Notes under the pieces: model-generated
The model's database searches: none
Told to the model about the DNA's origin: nothing
Seen by the model: only the letters and a program-made list of their open reading frames with translations
Origin: Clostridiales bacterium
GTDB lineage: Bacteria; Bacillota_A; Clostridia; Saccharofermentanales; Saccharofermentanaceae
Reading direction: 5' to 3'
Assembly (NCBI GenBank): GCA_017649745.1
Contig: JAGCGE010000198.1
Coordinates: 1-27,461, forward strand
DNA length: 27,461 nucleotides
Shown: positions 5,351 through 14,551 of the stretch, piece by piece
Position numbering within the stretch: position 1 is the first letter of the stretch
How the letters are laid out: each line of letters starts with the position of its first letter
Translations under genes and position numbers: made by a program

Positions 5351-7705
5351 GTGAAAAATCAGATATTTCAAAGAGCAGCGGCAGCTGTTCTGACGGTCGG
5401 ATTGCTCCTGGGGGTCAACGGGGGCACGGTCTTTGCTGACATTAAAGATACGGTCGCAAACGCGATCGTTCTTGACGGTAAGACTTACGGCAATCAGGGC
5501 ACCAAGCCGAACAACAACAAGACGACGATCACGGTTCCGTCTGATAAATACAAGACGGTCCAGTCAGCCATCGATGCTGCCAAGGAAGGCACCACGATCG
5601 TGATCAAGGGCCATTTCGAGGAGAAGCTGACGATCAAGAAGAGCGGCATTACCTTAAAGGGCGAAGGCAATGCCAAGATCAGCGGAAACGAGAGCATGGA
5701 ATACGGCGATCTTCTTACGATCGAAGGTTCTAATATCGTAATCGAGGATCTCGAATTCACAGGTCTTTATCTGCGTGCACCGAACGATAAGGAGAGTGCG
5801 GGTGGTATCAGGGTCAAGCCCGGTTCAAGTAACGTCTATATCCTCAACTGTAAGATCCATGATCTCGGATGCATCTATAACTATACGGATGCTTCTAAGA
5901 GAAAGAAGTTCAACGGTCACGGTATAAGCGTTAAGGGTTCCGAATCAAAGAAGACATCCAACATCACCATAAGCGGATGTGAAGTCTACAATCTCACAAC
6001 AGGTCGCAGTGAGTGTGTAGTACTGAACAACAACACGGAATACTTTACTCTTTCAAACAACTACATCCATGATAACGACAATATCGGTATCGACTGCGCC
6101 GGCGGATACGGCGGAGGTTATTCCACAGACTATACACGTAACGGTGAGATCTGCGGAAATGTGGTAAAGAAGATATCGTCTCTTCTTTTCAAAAATCCGG
6201 GATATATCGATGATAAGGGAAAGCCTCATGCAGGTTCAGACGGAATCTATGTTGACGGTGGTCGTGACATCTACATTCACGATAACTATGTAACTGAATG
6301 CGATATCGGACTTGAGATCGCTGCTGAGAACAAGGACTGGGTAGTATCTGGTGTTATCGCTGAGCGTAACCTTCTTGTCTATAACGATCAGTATGTTGGT
6401 CTTGCGATCGGCGGAAGTGACACTTCATGCGGTGTCGCGATGAACAATATCGTTCGCTATAACACGGTTATCAACAGCGGCGAACAGCACTGCCTTGTCG
6501 TTAAGGTCTCTTCTGATAACGAGATCACGAATAATATCTTCATTAGTGACGATAATCCGCGCAATAAGAGCGACTATTATTCGAGTAACAATGTTACAAA
6601 CAACGCAAGTAACAGGGCTTCAGACCTTCCTGGCACAAATACGAAGATCGCGCTCGATGACGTTAAAGTTGACTTCAATAACAAGAAAGTTGAGATCGTA
6701 ACCAAGACAGATATCAGTAAATTTGGTTATGACGGGGTCGATGAGAGCGGTACGGTAACTCCACCTGAGCAGATCGAAACTCCAACAACTGAGAAGGAAG
6801 AAGAGAAGAAGGAAGAGGAAAAGCAGACTAACCCGACAGGTAAACCAACTGACAATAAGCCGACAGATAACAAGCCTGCCGACAACAAGTCTGACGATAA
6901 GAACCAGGGTACTTCAAACCCAACTACCACAACGACTACACCTTCTTCTTCAGAGAAGACAGGCGATAAGACGAAGGCTTTTGTTGAGAAACTCTATACT
7001 GAAGTCCTTGGTCGTGAGAAAGACGAGGATGGCGCTAATTATTGGTATGAACAGCTCTATAACTTTAAAGCTTCAGGTGCTGATGTAGGACTCATGTTCG
7101 TGTGCAGTGATGAGTTTTCGAAAAGGAAGGTGTCTGATGACGAATTCCTTAAGATCATGTATAAGACATTCTTCAGCAGAGAGCCTGACGATAGCGGCTT
7201 TGCTTATTGGAAGAAGACACTTTCTTCAGGTACCACCAGAAATGATGTAGCTAGGAGTTTCGTTTATTCACAGGAGTGGGCTGATACATGTGCAGAGTTC
7301 GGTATCCGTTCAGGCGGAACGCTTAAGAGTAATGTGAAGATCGCTCCGACCGACAAGACATATTCTTTTGTCGAGAGGATGTACACGACTGCGCTCGGAC
7401 GCACTTATGATGCTGAAGGAAGACAGTATTGGGCTGAGCTTCTTTCCAACTTTGATGTAACAGGTGAGAGCGTAGGAGCATTCTTCTTCCTGAGCGATGA
7501 GATGGAAGGATATCATCTTGGCAACAAGGAATACGTAAACAGGCTTTATCTCACATTCATGGATCGTGAAGCTGATGATAAGGGACTTTCGTACTGGGTT
7601 GATCTTCTTGATAAGGGTCACACGAGGAAAGACATCGTTTATGGCTTTACGAGAAGCGAAGAATTCGAAAGCAAGTGCATTGATGCAAGGATACTTCCTA
7701 ACTGA
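5351..7705 (+). CDS. Secreted right-handed beta-helix protein with DUF4214 modules
   Basis: An exported protein of 784 residues. It starts at GTG 5351, chosen because GGAGG lies 5-9 nt upstream and a clean signal peptide follows (cleavage after VFA near 29); an earlier ATG at 5306 adds 15 residues that break it. Residues about 45-480 form a parallel beta-helix of pectate-lyase/Disaggregatase-like fold: the DKYKTVQSAIDAAKEGTTIVI entry strand, then repeated GI.I/N..I.NN.I/ND..GI rungs. Residues about 473-538 are a low-complexity Glu/Lys then Lys-Pro-Thr-Asp-Asn and Thr/Ser-rich linker. The C-terminus carries two DUF4214 modules (about 540-633 and 668-784), each with two LGR/REpD..G..YW repeats. 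The protein is probably a surface polysaccharide-acting or binding protein with DUF4214 as attachment domain. The catalytic activity cannot be set from the sequence. It is monocistronic. Confidence 0.88.
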   Translation: MKNQIFQRAAAAVLTVGLLLGVNGGTVFADIKDTVANAIVLDGKTYGNQGTKPNNNKTTITVPSDKYKTVQSAIDAAKEGTTIVIKGHFEEKLTIKKSGITLKGEGNAKISGNESMEYGDLLTIEGSNIVIEDLEFTGLYLRAPNDKESAGGIRVKPGSSNVYILNCKIHDLGCIYNYTDASKRKKFNGHGISVKGSESKKTSNITISGCEVYNLTTGRSECVVLNNNTEYFTLSNNYIHDNDNIGIDCAGGYGGGYSTDYTRNGEICGNVVKKISSLLFKNPGYIDDKGKPHAGSDGIYVDGGRDIYIHDNYVTECDIGLEIAAENKDWVVSGVIAERNLLVYNDQYVGLAIGGSDTSCGVAMNNIVRYNTVINSGEQHCLVVKVSSDNEITNNIFISDDNPRNKSDYYSSNNVTNNASNRASDLPGTNTKIALDDVKVDFNNKKVEIVTKTDISKFGYDGVDESGTVTPPEQIETPTTEKEEEKKEEEKQTNPTGKPTDNKPTDNKPADNKSDDKNQGTSNPTTTTTTPSSSEKTGDKTKAFVEKLYTEVLGREKDEDGANYWYEQLYNFKASGADVGLMFVCSDEFSKRKVSDDEFLKIMYKTFFSREPDDSGFAYWKKTLSSGTTRNDVARSFVYSQEWADTCAEFGIRSGGTLKSNVKIAPTDKTYSFVERMYTTALGRTYDAEGRQYWAELLSNFDVTGESVGAFFFLSDEMEGYHLGNKEYVNRLYLTFMDREADDKGLSYWVDLLDKGHTRKDIVYGFTRSEEFESKCIDARILPN

Positions 7706-7721
7706 TGTTATGAACGATCTG

Positions 7722-7756
7722 ATCCCCTTTGAGTGTTGATCTCGAAGGGGATTTTT
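7722..7756 (+). terminator. Terminator after the beta-helix gene
   Basis: A 12-bp stem (7722-7733 with 7741-7752) with one wobble, a 7-nt loop and a run of five T. The 180 bases after it, up to 7937, hold only a candidate promoter (TTGCTA 7855-7860, N17, TAATAT 7878-7883) and a T7 run. Confidence 0.85.
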
Positions 7757-7924
7757 ATGTAAAGAAATTGGAGAGGATATCAGAGTTTATAGTGATTATT
7801 TTTTATTACGATTAGAGAAAAGTGCAGTTTTACACATTTCCTTCTATTGATTCGTTGCTAATTACAAATTGTTGAGGTAATATGCTATTAGAATATTTTG
7901 CGGTTAGCTACATTTTTTTCTAAA

Positions 7925-7932
7925 GGGGGGGG
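7925..7932 (+). promoter_or_regulatory. G8 homopolymer forming the ribosome binding site
   Basis: Eight consecutive G, preceded by AAA, form the Shine-Dalgarno of the AAA/DUF4143 gene, 5 nt before its ATG. A homopolymer this long is slippage-prone, so its length could change the spacing. Confidence 0.6.
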
Positions 7933-7937
7933 ATAGT

Positions 7938-9236
7938 ATGATAAACAGAGATAGATACTTACAGAAACTGATCAATAAAAAAGATAACGGTGTTGTTAAA
8001 GTAATTACCGGTATCCGCAGATGTGGAAAATCCTATCTTCTTTTCAATATATATCATCAATATCTGAATTCTATTGGAATAAATGACGACCATATTATAG
8101 AACTTGCTTTAGATGATGACCAAAACATCCGATACCGTAATCCCTTGGAGCTCGGAGAATACATCAGAAATCTGATCGTTGACAAAGATAAGATGTACTA
8201 TGTTTTTATTGACGAGATTCAGAAAGTCGCTGATATTCCAAATCCTTATCTGCCAAACAGCGATGAGAAGATCGGGTTTGTCGATGTGATACTAGGTCTT
8301 ATGAAGATCAAAAATATTGATCTATATGTCACTGGCAGTAATTCCAAGATGCTGTCATCAGATATTCTTACAGAATTCAGAGGCAAAGGGGATGAAGTAA
8401 GAATATATCCGCTCAGTTACCATGAGTTTTACAATGCCTACGGAGACGACAAACGCAATGCATGGCGAGACTATTTCACCTTTGGCGGAATGCCCTTCAT
8501 CATGTCTCAGAAAACCACTTCAGATAAAGTTTCATATCTTACTTCTCTCTTTGACAAGATCTACCTGGATGACATAATGAATCGAAATAATATCATAAAA
8601 GACAAAAGCATACTTGATGATCTGCTGGATATTATATCATCATCTGTCGGTTCACTTACCAATCCGATCAAGATCCAAAAAACCTTTGAATCTGAAAAAA
8701 AGAAGAATATAACCGATGATACGATTGCCAAGTACCTTGAATACTTTAACGATGCGTTTCTCATCTCTAAAGCAAGAAGATATGATGTGAAGGGGCGCAA
8801 GTATATTGCATCTCCGTTTAAGTATTACTACACCGATATCGGACTTCGAAATGCTCGCCTCGGATTCAGACAGCAAGAGGAAACCCACATAATGGAAAAC
8901 ATAATCTATAACGAATTGATTATCCGTGGGGTTAATGTTGACGTCGGTATTGTTACCACATATGCAAAGGATAAGTCAGGGAAAAGCAATCGAGTGCAAA
9001 GAGAGATCGATTTTGTAGCGAATAATGGAAGCAATCGAGTTTATATTCAATCTGCATTTGCTATCCCGAATGAGAACAAGCGGATACAGGAGACTGCCTC
9101 TCTCAACTCAATGAAAGATTCTTTCGGAAAAGTCGTGATAGTCAAGGATAACATAAACCCTTGGCGCGACGAGAAAGGAATTCTTTATATAGGAATAGAG
9201 GATTTTTTGTTAGATGATAACGCAATTAATCTATAA
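7938..9236 (+). CDS. AAA ATPase with DUF4143 domain
   Basis: A cytoplasmic ATP-binding protein of 432 residues, typical for the AAA_14/DUF4143 family. Walker A is GIRRCGKS at 25-32, Walker B is YVFIDEIQ with D92-E93, then the YVTGSNSKML sensor segment and EFRGKGDEVRIYPLSYHEF, a family hallmark. The C-terminal DUF4143 region (about 200-432) is nuclease-like in form (REIDFVANNG...VYIQSAF), resembling the PD-(D/E)xK core E-x-D-F. The function of this family is not established; members are scattered in variable loci. The gene is more AT-rich (many AAA, AAT, ATT, ATA codons) than its neighbours, has its own promoter-like sequence and no functional link to adjacent genes, so recent transfer is plausible. 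Confidence 0.88.
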   Translation: MINRDRYLQKLINKKDNGVVKVITGIRRCGKSYLLFNIYHQYLNSIGINDDHIIELALDDDQNIRYRNPLELGEYIRNLIVDKDKMYYVFIDEIQKVADIPNPYLPNSDEKIGFVDVILGLMKIKNIDLYVTGSNSKMLSSDILTEFRGKGDEVRIYPLSYHEFYNAYGDDKRNAWRDYFTFGGMPFIMSQKTTSDKVSYLTSLFDKIYLDDIMNRNNIIKDKSILDDLLDIISSSVGSLTNPIKIQKTFESEKKKNITDDTIAKYLEYFNDAFLISKARRYDVKGRKYIASPFKYYYTDIGLRNARLGFRQQEETHIMENIIYNELIIRGVNVDVGIVTTYAKDKSGKSNRVQREIDFVANNGSNRVYIQSAFAIPNENKRIQETASLNSMKDSFGKVVIVKDNINPWRDEKGILYIGIEDFLLDDNAINL

Positions 9237-9268
9237 TAAATAAACTGTGTTTTTTGACGTTCTATGTA

Positions 9269-9294
9269 TGCTATTATCATATTATCTTGATAAT
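9269..9294 (+). promoter_or_regulatory. Promoter and inverted repeat ahead of the envelope cluster
   Basis: An extended -10 (TG-C-TATTAT, 9269-9277) gives a start near 9284. An inverted repeat ATTATCA-N8-TGATAAT (9273-9279, 9288-9294) overlaps the -10 and the start site and could be an operator. A TTGACG at 9254-9259 is slightly off for use as the -35. Confidence 0.45.
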
Positions 9295-9310
9295 TGAACG
9301 GAGATATATG

Positions 9311-11296
9311 ATGAAGAAGATCAGATGTGCGGTTTCGATACTGCTTTTAGCAGCGATCATGTGCGGTTGCACGGTGACAGAGACGCCTGATCCGACTGAG
9401 GAGACTGAAGAGACAGCTGTTGAAGAGCAGGTATCGGCGAGGCCACAGGATGATTACTATCGCTTTATAAATGAGGAGACGATAAGGGCTGCTCAGTTTA
9501 AGAACGGTTCGAATACTGCAGGCACTGCTTTCGATCAGGAGTTGGTCGATGACGATGTGAAAAGGATCGTCGAGGAGGTGATCCGGGGGACCGATTATGA
9601 GGCGGGAACTGAGGAGTTTCTGATCAAGACTGCTTATGAGAAATATCTCCTTTATGATTTTAATAATGCAGATATTCCTGATGATCTTCAGATGATATTC
9701 AAGCAGATCGACGAAGTTGAGTCGGTGGAAGAGCTGATCATGCTCGATGCGGTTCTCACGAGGGATTACGGAGCAGGCAATATTTTTAATCTCAGTGTAG
9801 GCGTAAATTACTTAAATTCAGGTAACAACGTGCTGACGTTCGAACCGTACCGTGCGATCGCAGGAACTGACTTTGTGTCACTTAGTGATTCGTATTCGCC
9901 GCTTGACAATGTCAAAGATGTCTCGATCGAAGTTATGAAGGCGATGGGACACGAGAATGAGGATTCGGAGAATGCCGGAACGAATCTCGGTTATATGGTT
10001 ATGGATCTTTATAACGCTACTGATATGGAGATACTGGAATGCGAGAGAGGTTATGTATATTTCAAGTTGTATTCGAGGGAACAGATCGATCAGATAATGA
10101 CCAATGTCGATCTTGATGCTTACCTTGGAACGATAGGTTACGATCTTGATCACTGCAATGAGTTCGGTATCTATGATCCAAGTCAGCTTCAGGCGTTGAA
10201 TGATCTTCTTGTACCTGAGAATCTTGAAGGCCTAAAGGTTTCCGAATTGCTTAAACTTGCTGACAGATATTCGGAGTTTATTAACAAGAAATTCTATAAT
10301 ATCGGTACTTCAGACATCAGCCCTGATGAATCGCTTGAACGTGTGATGAATTCATTTGGTAAGGAGACAGATGTACTGTATGTCGAGAGATGTTACTCAG
10401 CTGAAACGGATGAAGCCGTCGTCTCACTTTTCGAAGAAATAAAGGAAGGATACAGAGGCCTGATATCTAATGCCAACTGGCTTACTGATGGCACGAAGGA
10501 GGGCCTTCTCCGTAAGCTCGAAAACATTGTCTGCGTTACGGGGATGGATATGAAGCGTCACGATCCTAATGACTACGCTGAGATCAACTGTCAGGATTAC
10601 TATACGTTCTACCGTGACTATCTAAGGGTCGATCTAAAGTCTGATATCAATTCTCTCGGTGAAAGGATCGACAGGAAAGATATATTGATGCCGATGCAGG
10701 TCGTTAATGCGTGTTATGATCCTTCGCTCAATAATATAACGATAACGGCGGCGATCACGATCAAGCCTTTCTATGATAAGGATGCGGATCACTATACGAA
10801 CCTTGGAGCTCTGGGTACTGTCATTGCTCATGAGATAGGTCATGCGTTTGACAGTAACGGAATACTTTTCGATCAGGACGGAGTGTATAATCCGACTTGG
10901 ATCGCTCCTGAAGATATTGAGAAACTCGAGGAGAGAAATCAGAAGGCTGTAGCGTATTTTGAAGATAACTTCTCTATCCTTGATGTGTATCATGTGGACG
11001 GCGAGAAGACCCTCGGAGAGAACTTCGCCGATCTCTCGGGTATGGAGTGCGTAAGCAGTCTTGCGAAGGACAGGGAATCGCTCGTGAAGATCTTCGAGAG
11101 CTATGCGAAGTTGTGGAGCGTTAAGAGGGTGAATACTTCTGCCATGGAAATGCTCGAGAATGATACGCACAGTCCTGAGATCTTAAGGGTAAATGCGATC
11201 TTGTCGACGCTGGAAGTTTTTTATGAGACCTATGATGTGAAAGAGGGAGATGGCATGTATATCGCTCCCGAAAAGCGCATCTCGAGATGGTATTAA
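9311..11296 (+). CDS. M13-family (neprilysin/PepO-like) metallopeptidase lipoprotein
   Basis: A zinc endopeptidase acting on small peptides outside the membrane, 661 residues, the normal M13 length. The zinc site is complete: HEIGH at 507-511 and ENFAD with E570 and D574. The C-terminal M13 signature (NDTHSPEILRVNAILSTLEVFYETY...EGDGMY) is present. The substrate-binding NAYY/NAFY motif upstream of the zinc site reads NACY, and the PAGIL-type strand after it reads ITAAI, so the S1' region differs from the family norm. The N-terminus has a signal peptide ending AAIMCGC, a lipobox followed by a Thr/Glu-rich linker. ATG 9311 is chosen (GGAGA at 6 nt) over 9308 and over the longer frame from 9254. 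It is the first gene of the envelope cluster, 11 nt before a permease gene, so it may cut exported or attacking peptides. Confidence 0.93.
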   Translation: MKKIRCAVSILLLAAIMCGCTVTETPDPTEETEETAVEEQVSARPQDDYYRFINEETIRAAQFKNGSNTAGTAFDQELVDDDVKRIVEEVIRGTDYEAGTEEFLIKTAYEKYLLYDFNNADIPDDLQMIFKQIDEVESVEELIMLDAVLTRDYGAGNIFNLSVGVNYLNSGNNVLTFEPYRAIAGTDFVSLSDSYSPLDNVKDVSIEVMKAMGHENEDSENAGTNLGYMVMDLYNATDMEILECERGYVYFKLYSREQIDQIMTNVDLDAYLGTIGYDLDHCNEFGIYDPSQLQALNDLLVPENLEGLKVSELLKLADRYSEFINKKFYNIGTSDISPDESLERVMNSFGKETDVLYVERCYSAETDEAVVSLFEEIKEGYRGLISNANWLTDGTKEGLLRKLENIVCVTGMDMKRHDPNDYAEINCQDYYTFYRDYLRVDLKSDINSLGERIDRKDILMPMQVVNACYDPSLNNITITAAITIKPFYDKDADHYTNLGALGTVIAHEIGHAFDSNGILFDQDGVYNPTWIAPEDIEKLEERNQKAVAYFEDNFSILDVYHVDGEKTLGENFADLSGMECVSSLAKDRESLVKIFESYAKLWSVKRVNTSAMEMLENDTHSPEILRVNAILSTLEVFYETYDVKEGDGMYIAPEKRISRWY

Positions 11297-11307
11297 GGGG
11301 TGTCGAT

Positions 11308-13752
11308 ATGAGATTGGTTCTTAAGACAACGCTTAAAAATATCATCAGAAAACCGTTCAGATCTTTTATGGTCATATCGTCCATCTTCGTGTGCGCGGTA
11401 GTCGCACTGTTCTGCTTCGACCTCGCGATCACGGAAGGACATGAACTTATGGACTGGTTCAGTGAACTTGCGGGAACGGCTAACATGACGATAGCTACCA
11501 AGCAGCTCGAGAGGGTAAGGCTTCCTGAAGATATGCCTGACTGTACTATGGTCTATGTGAAGATCGTTAAAGAAACACTCTATAACGAGATCGAAGGCGA
11601 ATATGCTTTTGTTAAGACGGATTCTATCAACATAGCGGGCGTTGATCTTGATCAGGCAGCTAAGCTCGATCTCATAGATCCGATCGATCTTAAAGATAAC
11701 GAGACGATCATAACGGACAGGACTGCCAAGAAGCTTAATGTCAAGGTTGGAGATGTTGTTACTTTACATGATGTCGATGCGGAGGAACACGATTTTAAGG
11801 TTGTTGCCATCCGCCCGTCAGTCAACAAGAATATCGTGCTTCGCGACTCGACTTGTCTTGTTACTGAAAACGCGATAAAGATGCTGGCGCATGATGAGAT
11901 AAGTACGGGAATGATCCTCATCGATTTCGCGGATGACAGTAAGGTGTCGGAGATGAAGGAGATCATTACTTCCGAAAATCCTGATGCAGTTGTCATTACC
12001 GATGAAGTAAGCGAAGAGACACAACAATATGTGGAAGAGATCATCGGTGTATTCGTGCTTCTGTTCGTGATAACTTTCCTTCTTGTAATCTTCATAACGG
12101 CATCGATATGTGAGAGGATCGTGTCAGAGAGAATGTCATTTATCGGAACGCTTCGAAGCCTTGGCATGAGCTCATCCAGGACTGCGAGGATCCTTCTTCT
12201 CGAAAACATTATCTATGCGTTAGTCGGATCGATACCGGGCATCGCACTATTCATCGCTTTAAGGCCGGTCATTTACGGAAAGCTCTATGTCGCAGACGAA
12301 TATATGAAGATCCCTTCCTTGTCGCCGCTGCTTCCGGTAGGTGTTCTTGTCGGCGCTGTTCTCATAGAATGCATCATTCCTCTTAAGTCGATGATAAAGG
12401 CTCTTAAGGTGCCGATAAGAGATATCATCTTCGATAACAGAGATACGGAATATAAGTTCAGCAAGGTTACGATCACGATTGGATCCGTGCTACTGGTTGT
12501 TGCTGTCGTTACGGCCTTCTTCACTAATATCTTCCTTACGACTGCGTGCGTACTGTCGGCTGTTGTCGCGACCGCATTCCTGTTCCCTCTGGTGCTGAAG
12601 CTCGTCTCGGATATTGTTGTTAAGATATCCCTTAAGCTTAACAGCGAGAAATGGGCTCTTTCGGGACGAGAAGTCATAACTAAGAAGAGTACTGTTGCAA
12701 GCGGCGTCCTGTGTGCTACGTCGGCAACGATGTGCATACTGATATTTGTTCTCGCAAACAACATGATAGCGACCTTTGATCCTGACATCTATAACTGTGA
12801 TGTTATCGTGACTTATTCCTATAATCAGAAGAGGCTTTCTTTTATCGAGCGTCTCGACGGCGTTCATGAGACTGAGAAGGTATACAGGATGACTGAGGAC
12901 GTACTGATCAATGGCGATGAGAAAGCGACAACGGCAATGTTCTATGGTGTTCCGCAGGGAGGATATAAACTTTTCGGAGGGCTTGCTAATGTGCCTGAAG
13001 ATATGGCTGACGGATCAGTGTGCGTAGAGAAGACGTGGGCCAATAATCACGACGTCAAGATAGGCGACACAGTGAAGTTTGTCTATAATCCTAATGGCCT
13101 GTTCCCGATAGAAGAAGAGTATGAAGTCGTGTCGTTCTTTATTGCCGATAAGTTCGAGAGCCTTAAGACAAACTTCGCCATAACTGAGAGTGATTTTATA
13201 AAGGTATTCCATGACGATCCTGTTTATCTGATGGTAAGATGCGATGATCCGGAAGCTACCTCTGAGAAGATCGAAACATACGCAGGCGATTATGGTTTCT
13301 CGATGACGAAAGAAGAAGTCATAGATATGATGACGGAAGATAACGGCCTGGCTGTAAAGATCTTTACTGTGATCATTTTTGTTGCGATCTTCATGACATG
13401 TCTAAGCCTCATAAGTAACCAGTTGATCGGCTTCGACGGAAGGAAGAAAGAGTGTGCTGTCATGATATCGACTTCGATGAGAAAGAGGACGCTGGCAGGT
13501 GTCCTGTTCCGCGAGATGCTGATCACTTCTGTGACTGCTTCGTCGGTTGGAGCGATAATGGCTTCCTTCATCTGTTTTGTTATAAAGAGGACTGTTGCTA
13601 ATTCAGAGATCTTACAGGTCGATCTTAATATTGAGCCTAAGGTGATCCTTATCATGTGGCTTATTACTGCACTCATCTTCGCGCTGACTGTTCTGTTCCC
13701 GATCAACAGCATGAGGAAGATGAAATTGTCAGAACAATTGAAGTACGAATGA
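11308..13752 (+). CDS. ABC transporter permease with duplicated FtsX module
   Basis: Inner-membrane permease of a MacB/LolC-like ABC transporter, 814 residues. Layout: TM1 near 20-40, a large extracytoplasmic domain (about 45-240), three TMs of the first FtsX module (GFVLLFVITFLL..., then RTARILLLENIIYALVG, then a third near 345), two more TMs near 390-440, another TM near 475-495 (GVLCATSATMCILIFVLAN), a second extracytoplasmic domain (about 500-685) and three C-terminal TMs. ATG 11308 is preceded by AAGGGG, whereas the frame could start at 11287 inside the peptidase gene. Its ATPase follows after 18 nt. Transporters of this type move or extract lipids and peptides by mechanotransmission rather than by a channel; substrate unknown. 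Confidence 0.9.
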   Translation: MRLVLKTTLKNIIRKPFRSFMVISSIFVCAVVALFCFDLAITEGHELMDWFSELAGTANMTIATKQLERVRLPEDMPDCTMVYVKIVKETLYNEIEGEYAFVKTDSINIAGVDLDQAAKLDLIDPIDLKDNETIITDRTAKKLNVKVGDVVTLHDVDAEEHDFKVVAIRPSVNKNIVLRDSTCLVTENAIKMLAHDEISTGMILIDFADDSKVSEMKEIITSENPDAVVITDEVSEETQQYVEEIIGVFVLLFVITFLLVIFITASICERIVSERMSFIGTLRSLGMSSSRTARILLLENIIYALVGSIPGIALFIALRPVIYGKLYVADEYMKIPSLSPLLPVGVLVGAVLIECIIPLKSMIKALKVPIRDIIFDNRDTEYKFSKVTITIGSVLLVVAVVTAFFTNIFLTTACVLSAVVATAFLFPLVLKLVSDIVVKISLKLNSEKWALSGREVITKKSTVASGVLCATSATMCILIFVLANNMIATFDPDIYNCDVIVTYSYNQKRLSFIERLDGVHETEKVYRMTEDVLINGDEKATTAMFYGVPQGGYKLFGGLANVPEDMADGSVCVEKTWANNHDVKIGDTVKFVYNPNGLFPIEEEYEVVSFFIADKFESLKTNFAITESDFIKVFHDDPVYLMVRCDDPEATSEKIETYAGDYGFSMTKEEVIDMMTEDNGLAVKIFTVIIFVAIFMTCLSLISNQLIGFDGRKKECAVMISTSMRKRTLAGVLFREMLITSVTASSVGAIMASFICFVIKRTVANSEILQVDLNIEPKVILIMWLITALIFALTVLFPINSMRKMKLSEQLKYE

Positions 13753-13770
13753 TGCCAAGGAGATATGAAT

Positions 13771-14445
13771 ATGGATACGATAATCGAAGTTAAAAACGTG
13801 GGTAAGACTTTCGGAAAGAACACGACTCTTAACAGGGTCCTGGACGGTTGTGATCTTCGTGTATCGAAGGGCGAATTCGTATCTTTGATGGGCGCGTCCG
13901 GATCAGGTAAATCAACGCTTCTTTATCTCATTGGAGGCCTGGACAGAGACTTCGAAGGTAATATCGAATTGTGCGGTAAGGACATAGGTTCTTTGAAGGA
14001 TCGCGAGCTGTCTGATCTGAGACTCAAGAATATAGGATTCGTGTTCCAATTCTATAATCTTGTAATGAATCTTAATGTTGAAGATAACATCATGCTTCCT
14101 TCAACGATAAACGGCAAGAAGAGAAGCGAGATAAAAAAGCATCTCGATGAGATCTTGGAGATCACGGGACTAACCGAGAAACGTAAGGCGATGCCTGCGA
14201 CTTTGTCTGGCGGCCAGCAGCAGAGAGTAGCGATCGCGAGAGCGATATTAGGCGAGCCTTCTGTTATTCTTGCTGATGAGCCGACGGGTAACCTCGATTC
14301 GAATTCCTCAAGGGAGATCATGGAGCTTTTCGGAAGGCTTAATAAGGAGAAAGGCCTTACGATCCTTCAGGTTACGCACTCGTCAGAATGCGCGTCATAC
14401 GGCACGAGGATCATCAGGCTCGAGAACGGAAAAGCCGTCGAATGA
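13771..14445 (+). CDS. ABC transporter ATPase, LolD/MacB type
   Basis: Nucleotide-binding subunit, 224 residues. Walker [10 protein letters not shown] at 41-49, Q-loop in FVFQFYNLV, signature LSGGQ at 145-149 ([14 protein letters not shown]), Walker B plus D-loop [12 protein letters not shown], switch His in VTHSSECA. The DEPTGNLDS form is typical of the MacB/LolD/FtsE group. ATG 13771 is preferred over 13765 because AAGGAG (13757-13762) lies 8 nt before it and only 2 nt before the earlier one. It pairs with the upstream permease. It ends before a 106-nt regulatory gap with no terminator, so some read-through to the next unit is likely. Confidence 0.95.
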   Translation: MDTIIEVKNVGKTFGKNTTLNRVLDGCDLRVSKGEFVSLMGASGSGKSTLLYLIGGLDRDFEGNIELCGKDIGSLKDRELSDLRLKNIGFVFQFYNLVMNLNVEDNIMLPSTINGKKRSEIKKHLDEILEITGLTEKRKAMPATLSGGQQQRVAIARAILGEPSVILADEPTGNLDSNSSREIMELFGRLNKEKGLTILQVTHSSECASYGTRIIRLENGKAVE

Positions 14446-14450
14446 ATGGA

Positions 14451-14470
14451 TAAGAATTTGTTAAGAATTT
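14451..14470. promoter_or_regulatory. Direct repeat, candidate response-regulator operator
   Basis: TAAGAATTT occurs at 14451-14459 and again at 14462-14470, a period of 11 bp (one helical turn) on one face. This is the layout used by OmpR-family regulators and resembles the CiaR box (NTTAAG-N5-WTTAAG). The second copy overlaps a possible -35 (TTAAGA 14461-14466) with TAAAGA at 14484-14489, 17 nt on. Confidence 0.5.
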
Positions 14471-14494
14471 AATAGTACTTCCGTAAAGAAGTCG

Positions 14495-14542
14495 CTCCGC
14501 AGTTACTGTATAGTCAAGGCATAAGATCACAGTAAAGCGGAG
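14495..14542 (+). promoter_or_regulatory. Leader hairpin pairing the ribosome binding site of the second ATPase gene
   Basis: CTCCG (14495-14499) and TTACTGT (14503-14509) can pair with ACAGTAA (14529-14535) and CGGAG (14538-14542), giving a 7+5 bp stem with a small internal loop and a 19-nt apical loop. CGGAG is the SD, 9 nt before ATG 14552. A start predicted near 14496 would put the left arm at the very 5' end of the mRNA. Confidence 0.45.
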
Positions 14543-14551
14543 TGAATACAT

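Noticed and set aside
7902..7913. GGTTAGC upstream of the DUF4143 ATPase gene as a sixth metalloregulator site
   Set aside because: Only one half-site is present; no CTAAC follows at the N6 spacing.
9254..9310. Upstream extension of the M13 peptidase from 9254
   Set aside because: The added residues lack a ribosome binding site, overlap the promoter and would spoil the lipoprotein signal peptide.
10634..12788. Several minus-strand ORFs of 125-185 codons under the M13 peptidase and first permease
   Set aside because: All are shadows of well-supported plus-strand genes, rich in Arg, Ile and Ser as expected for reverse frames of GATC/ATC-rich coding sequence.
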